A DNA stretch of 47,880 bases from a virus, in the IMG/VR virus record IMGVR_UViG_3300038678_000083, positions 1-47,880 of that record. One strand, 5' to 3'. Made by a program: the position numbers and the translations under genes. Shown here piece by piece: positions 47,192 to 47,880 of the stretch. Under the pieces are notes generated by a model that was not told the origin of the DNA, searched no databases, and saw only the letters and a program-made list of their open reading frames with translations. Every line of letters starts with the position of its first letter. Within the stretch, counting starts at the first letter, position 1.

Positions 47192-47880
47192 TTAATCAAA
47201 ATGATAGATCCTATCATCATAATTAACCATCGATAGTTGGACATTTTTGCCCTGCGCTTCCTTTTCAACGACAGTCCACCGTGAGGCGTCCAATTCTTCC
47301 ACTGTACTAATGATATACCGCGAACCAGTTTGTACTAAAAAGCCTAGCACTGAGTCGCGCACAAACGCTTGTGTCAAGTCGGCGCTATTGAATTGAAATG
47401 GCTGATCAACGACTTCAGTAACCGTAAACGGGCCAATGCTTGATCCGTCTTCAATCGTGTAATGCACTTGATAAGTTTTTAGCGGATCAAATATTATCGA
47501 CTCGCTAGTTGTGGCAATATTACCAGTAACATTAAGTATTTCGCCATCAAATAGATCACCGCTACTGCTATATTGCTCAGCATAGAGAACCATGTCACCT
47601 TTATCGAGAAACATGCCACTTGAAAGCATCGTATCGGTTAACGAAAAGCGCTGAAACATTAATATGCGCATTTCGAGCTCAGCACGATTGATTGCATTAA
47701 ATTCTTCTTGGCATCCGGCGAGCTCTATTGTCTTAGAGTTTAAGCCTATACCATCGACGACAGCGCCAAGTGCATCAAGCTTTCGGTAAATGTAAGCCTT
47801 TTTATTAAACACTTTATCAACAAACTCTATTTTAACTGAGTCAAAGTTTTCAGTTAATTGCGGATTATAAGTTAATGAAT
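47192..47880 (-). CDS. gpJ-like tail tip protein, C-terminal part (same gene as 1-1973)
   Basis: C-terminal part of the gene that begins at 1973. Bases 47754-47880 duplicate 1-127; the unique part is 47192-47753. An in-frame GTG at 47812 is not the true start, since the frame runs on upstream through the seam. The end of the protein is mainly beta-prone with no recognised domain. The stop at 47192 is followed by a gene-free 127-bp gap before the HNH/AP2 gene. Confidence 0.85.
   Translation of the reverse strand, partial: SLTYNPQLTENFDSVKIEFVDKVFNKKAYIYRKLDALGAVVDGIGLNSKTIELAGCQEEFNAINRAELEMRILMFQRFSLTDTMLSSGMFLDKGDMVLYAEQYSSSGDLFDGEILNVTGNIATTSESIIFDPLKTYQVHYTIEDGSSIGPFTVTEVVDQPFQFNSADLTQAFVRDSVLGFLVQTGSRYIISTVEELDASRWTVVEKEAQGKNVQLSMVNYDDRIYHFD
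47754..47880. repeat. Terminal direct repeat (circle-closing assembly overlap), right copy
   Basis: Identical copy of bases 1-127. Removing one copy gives a circle of about 47,753 bp and joins the two parts of the gpJ-like gene in frame. Confidence 0.93.

Noticed and set aside
47754-47880. Physical direct terminal repeat of a linear virion genome
   Set aside because: Length equals a common assembler k-mer, it lies within a gene and P22-like terminases use headful packaging; assembly overlap is the simpler reading.
1-47880. CRISPR array or anti-CRISPR locus
   Set aside because: No regularly spaced repeat-spacer pattern was seen; operator pairs are too short and dispersed, and no aca-like/Acr pair could be supported.

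Overview
This window is the complete, circularly closing genome of a tailed double-stranded DNA phage, opened inside a tail gene. The last 127 bases (47754-47880) are identical to the first 127 (1-127). Joining them gives a circle of about 47,753 bp and restores one uninterrupted 844-residue gpJ-like tail tip gene across the seam. The phage has a tape measure protein, a gp10-like completion protein, a tail terminator, an NlpC/P60 peptidase and a gpJ homologue, so a long flexible non-contractile tail (siphovirus-like) is inferred. The DNA is AT-rich. A lipoprotein with an outer-membrane-type lipobox, a small predicted outer-membrane barrel, an SSB tail ending in DDDIPF and P22-like terminase subunits point to a Gram-negative, probably aquatic gammaproteobacterial host (inference). 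There is no tyrosine or large serine integrase and no recognisable CI repressor.

Layout. (1) Late genes run on the minus strand. From 24575 downward: small and large terminase, a ~1 kb gene-free segment, prohead protease/scaffold, decoration protein, major capsid, several small virion proteins, a regulator-like gene, membrane and holin-like proteins, a repeat-bearing fibre, head-tail connectors, major tail protein, chaperone, tape measure, minor tail proteins, NlpC/P60 and gpJ. Across the seam the series continues with an HNH/AP2 protein, a tailspike, a DUF4406 enzyme, small proteins and a Dam-like methylase. It ends with the portal and the MuF head morphogenesis protein (41069-38431), about 29 kb from the terminase by way of the late operon. 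(2) Early genes run on the plus strand from 25033 to 38434: DUF3987 ATPase, CHC2 primase-like protein, SF2 helicase, HNH nuclease, VRR-NUC nuclease, RecE-like exonuclease, Sak4-like ATPase, SSB, a MORC-like GHKL ATPase and many small proteins. (3) Plus-strand islands interrupt the late operon at 3115-3644, 8007-8584 and 14101-16745 (winged-helix protein, MazG-like enzyme, small serine recombinase). An M15 endolysin sits at 43518-43922.

Regulation. A 12-bp element, TTRYGTTTRRTT (for example TTGTGTTTAGTT), occurs at least 17 times, nearly always between genes and often in pairs 17-31 bp apart. At several sites it lies inside a promoter with a -35 of the form TTGNNN, a 17-18 bp spacer and a -10 close to TATATT. 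The pattern suggests one phage-encoded regulator acting on early genes, islands, terS and the ncRNA. Candidate regulators are the winged-helix protein (14101) and the HTH-like protein (13988), which are divergent around one operator pair.

The most interesting region is 21625-22676 on the minus strand, where portal and MuF genes would normally lie. It has no convincing gene. It has its own promoter of the family above, an intrinsic terminator directly before the protease gene, a 25-bp hairpin whose three non-Watson-Crick pairs are all G-U only in the minus-strand RNA, several shorter hairpins, and three tRNA T-arm-like hairpins placed against closing helices. I read it as a large structured phage RNA of about 1.05 kb, comparable in size and setting to GOLLD and ROOL RNAs, but class membership is untested.
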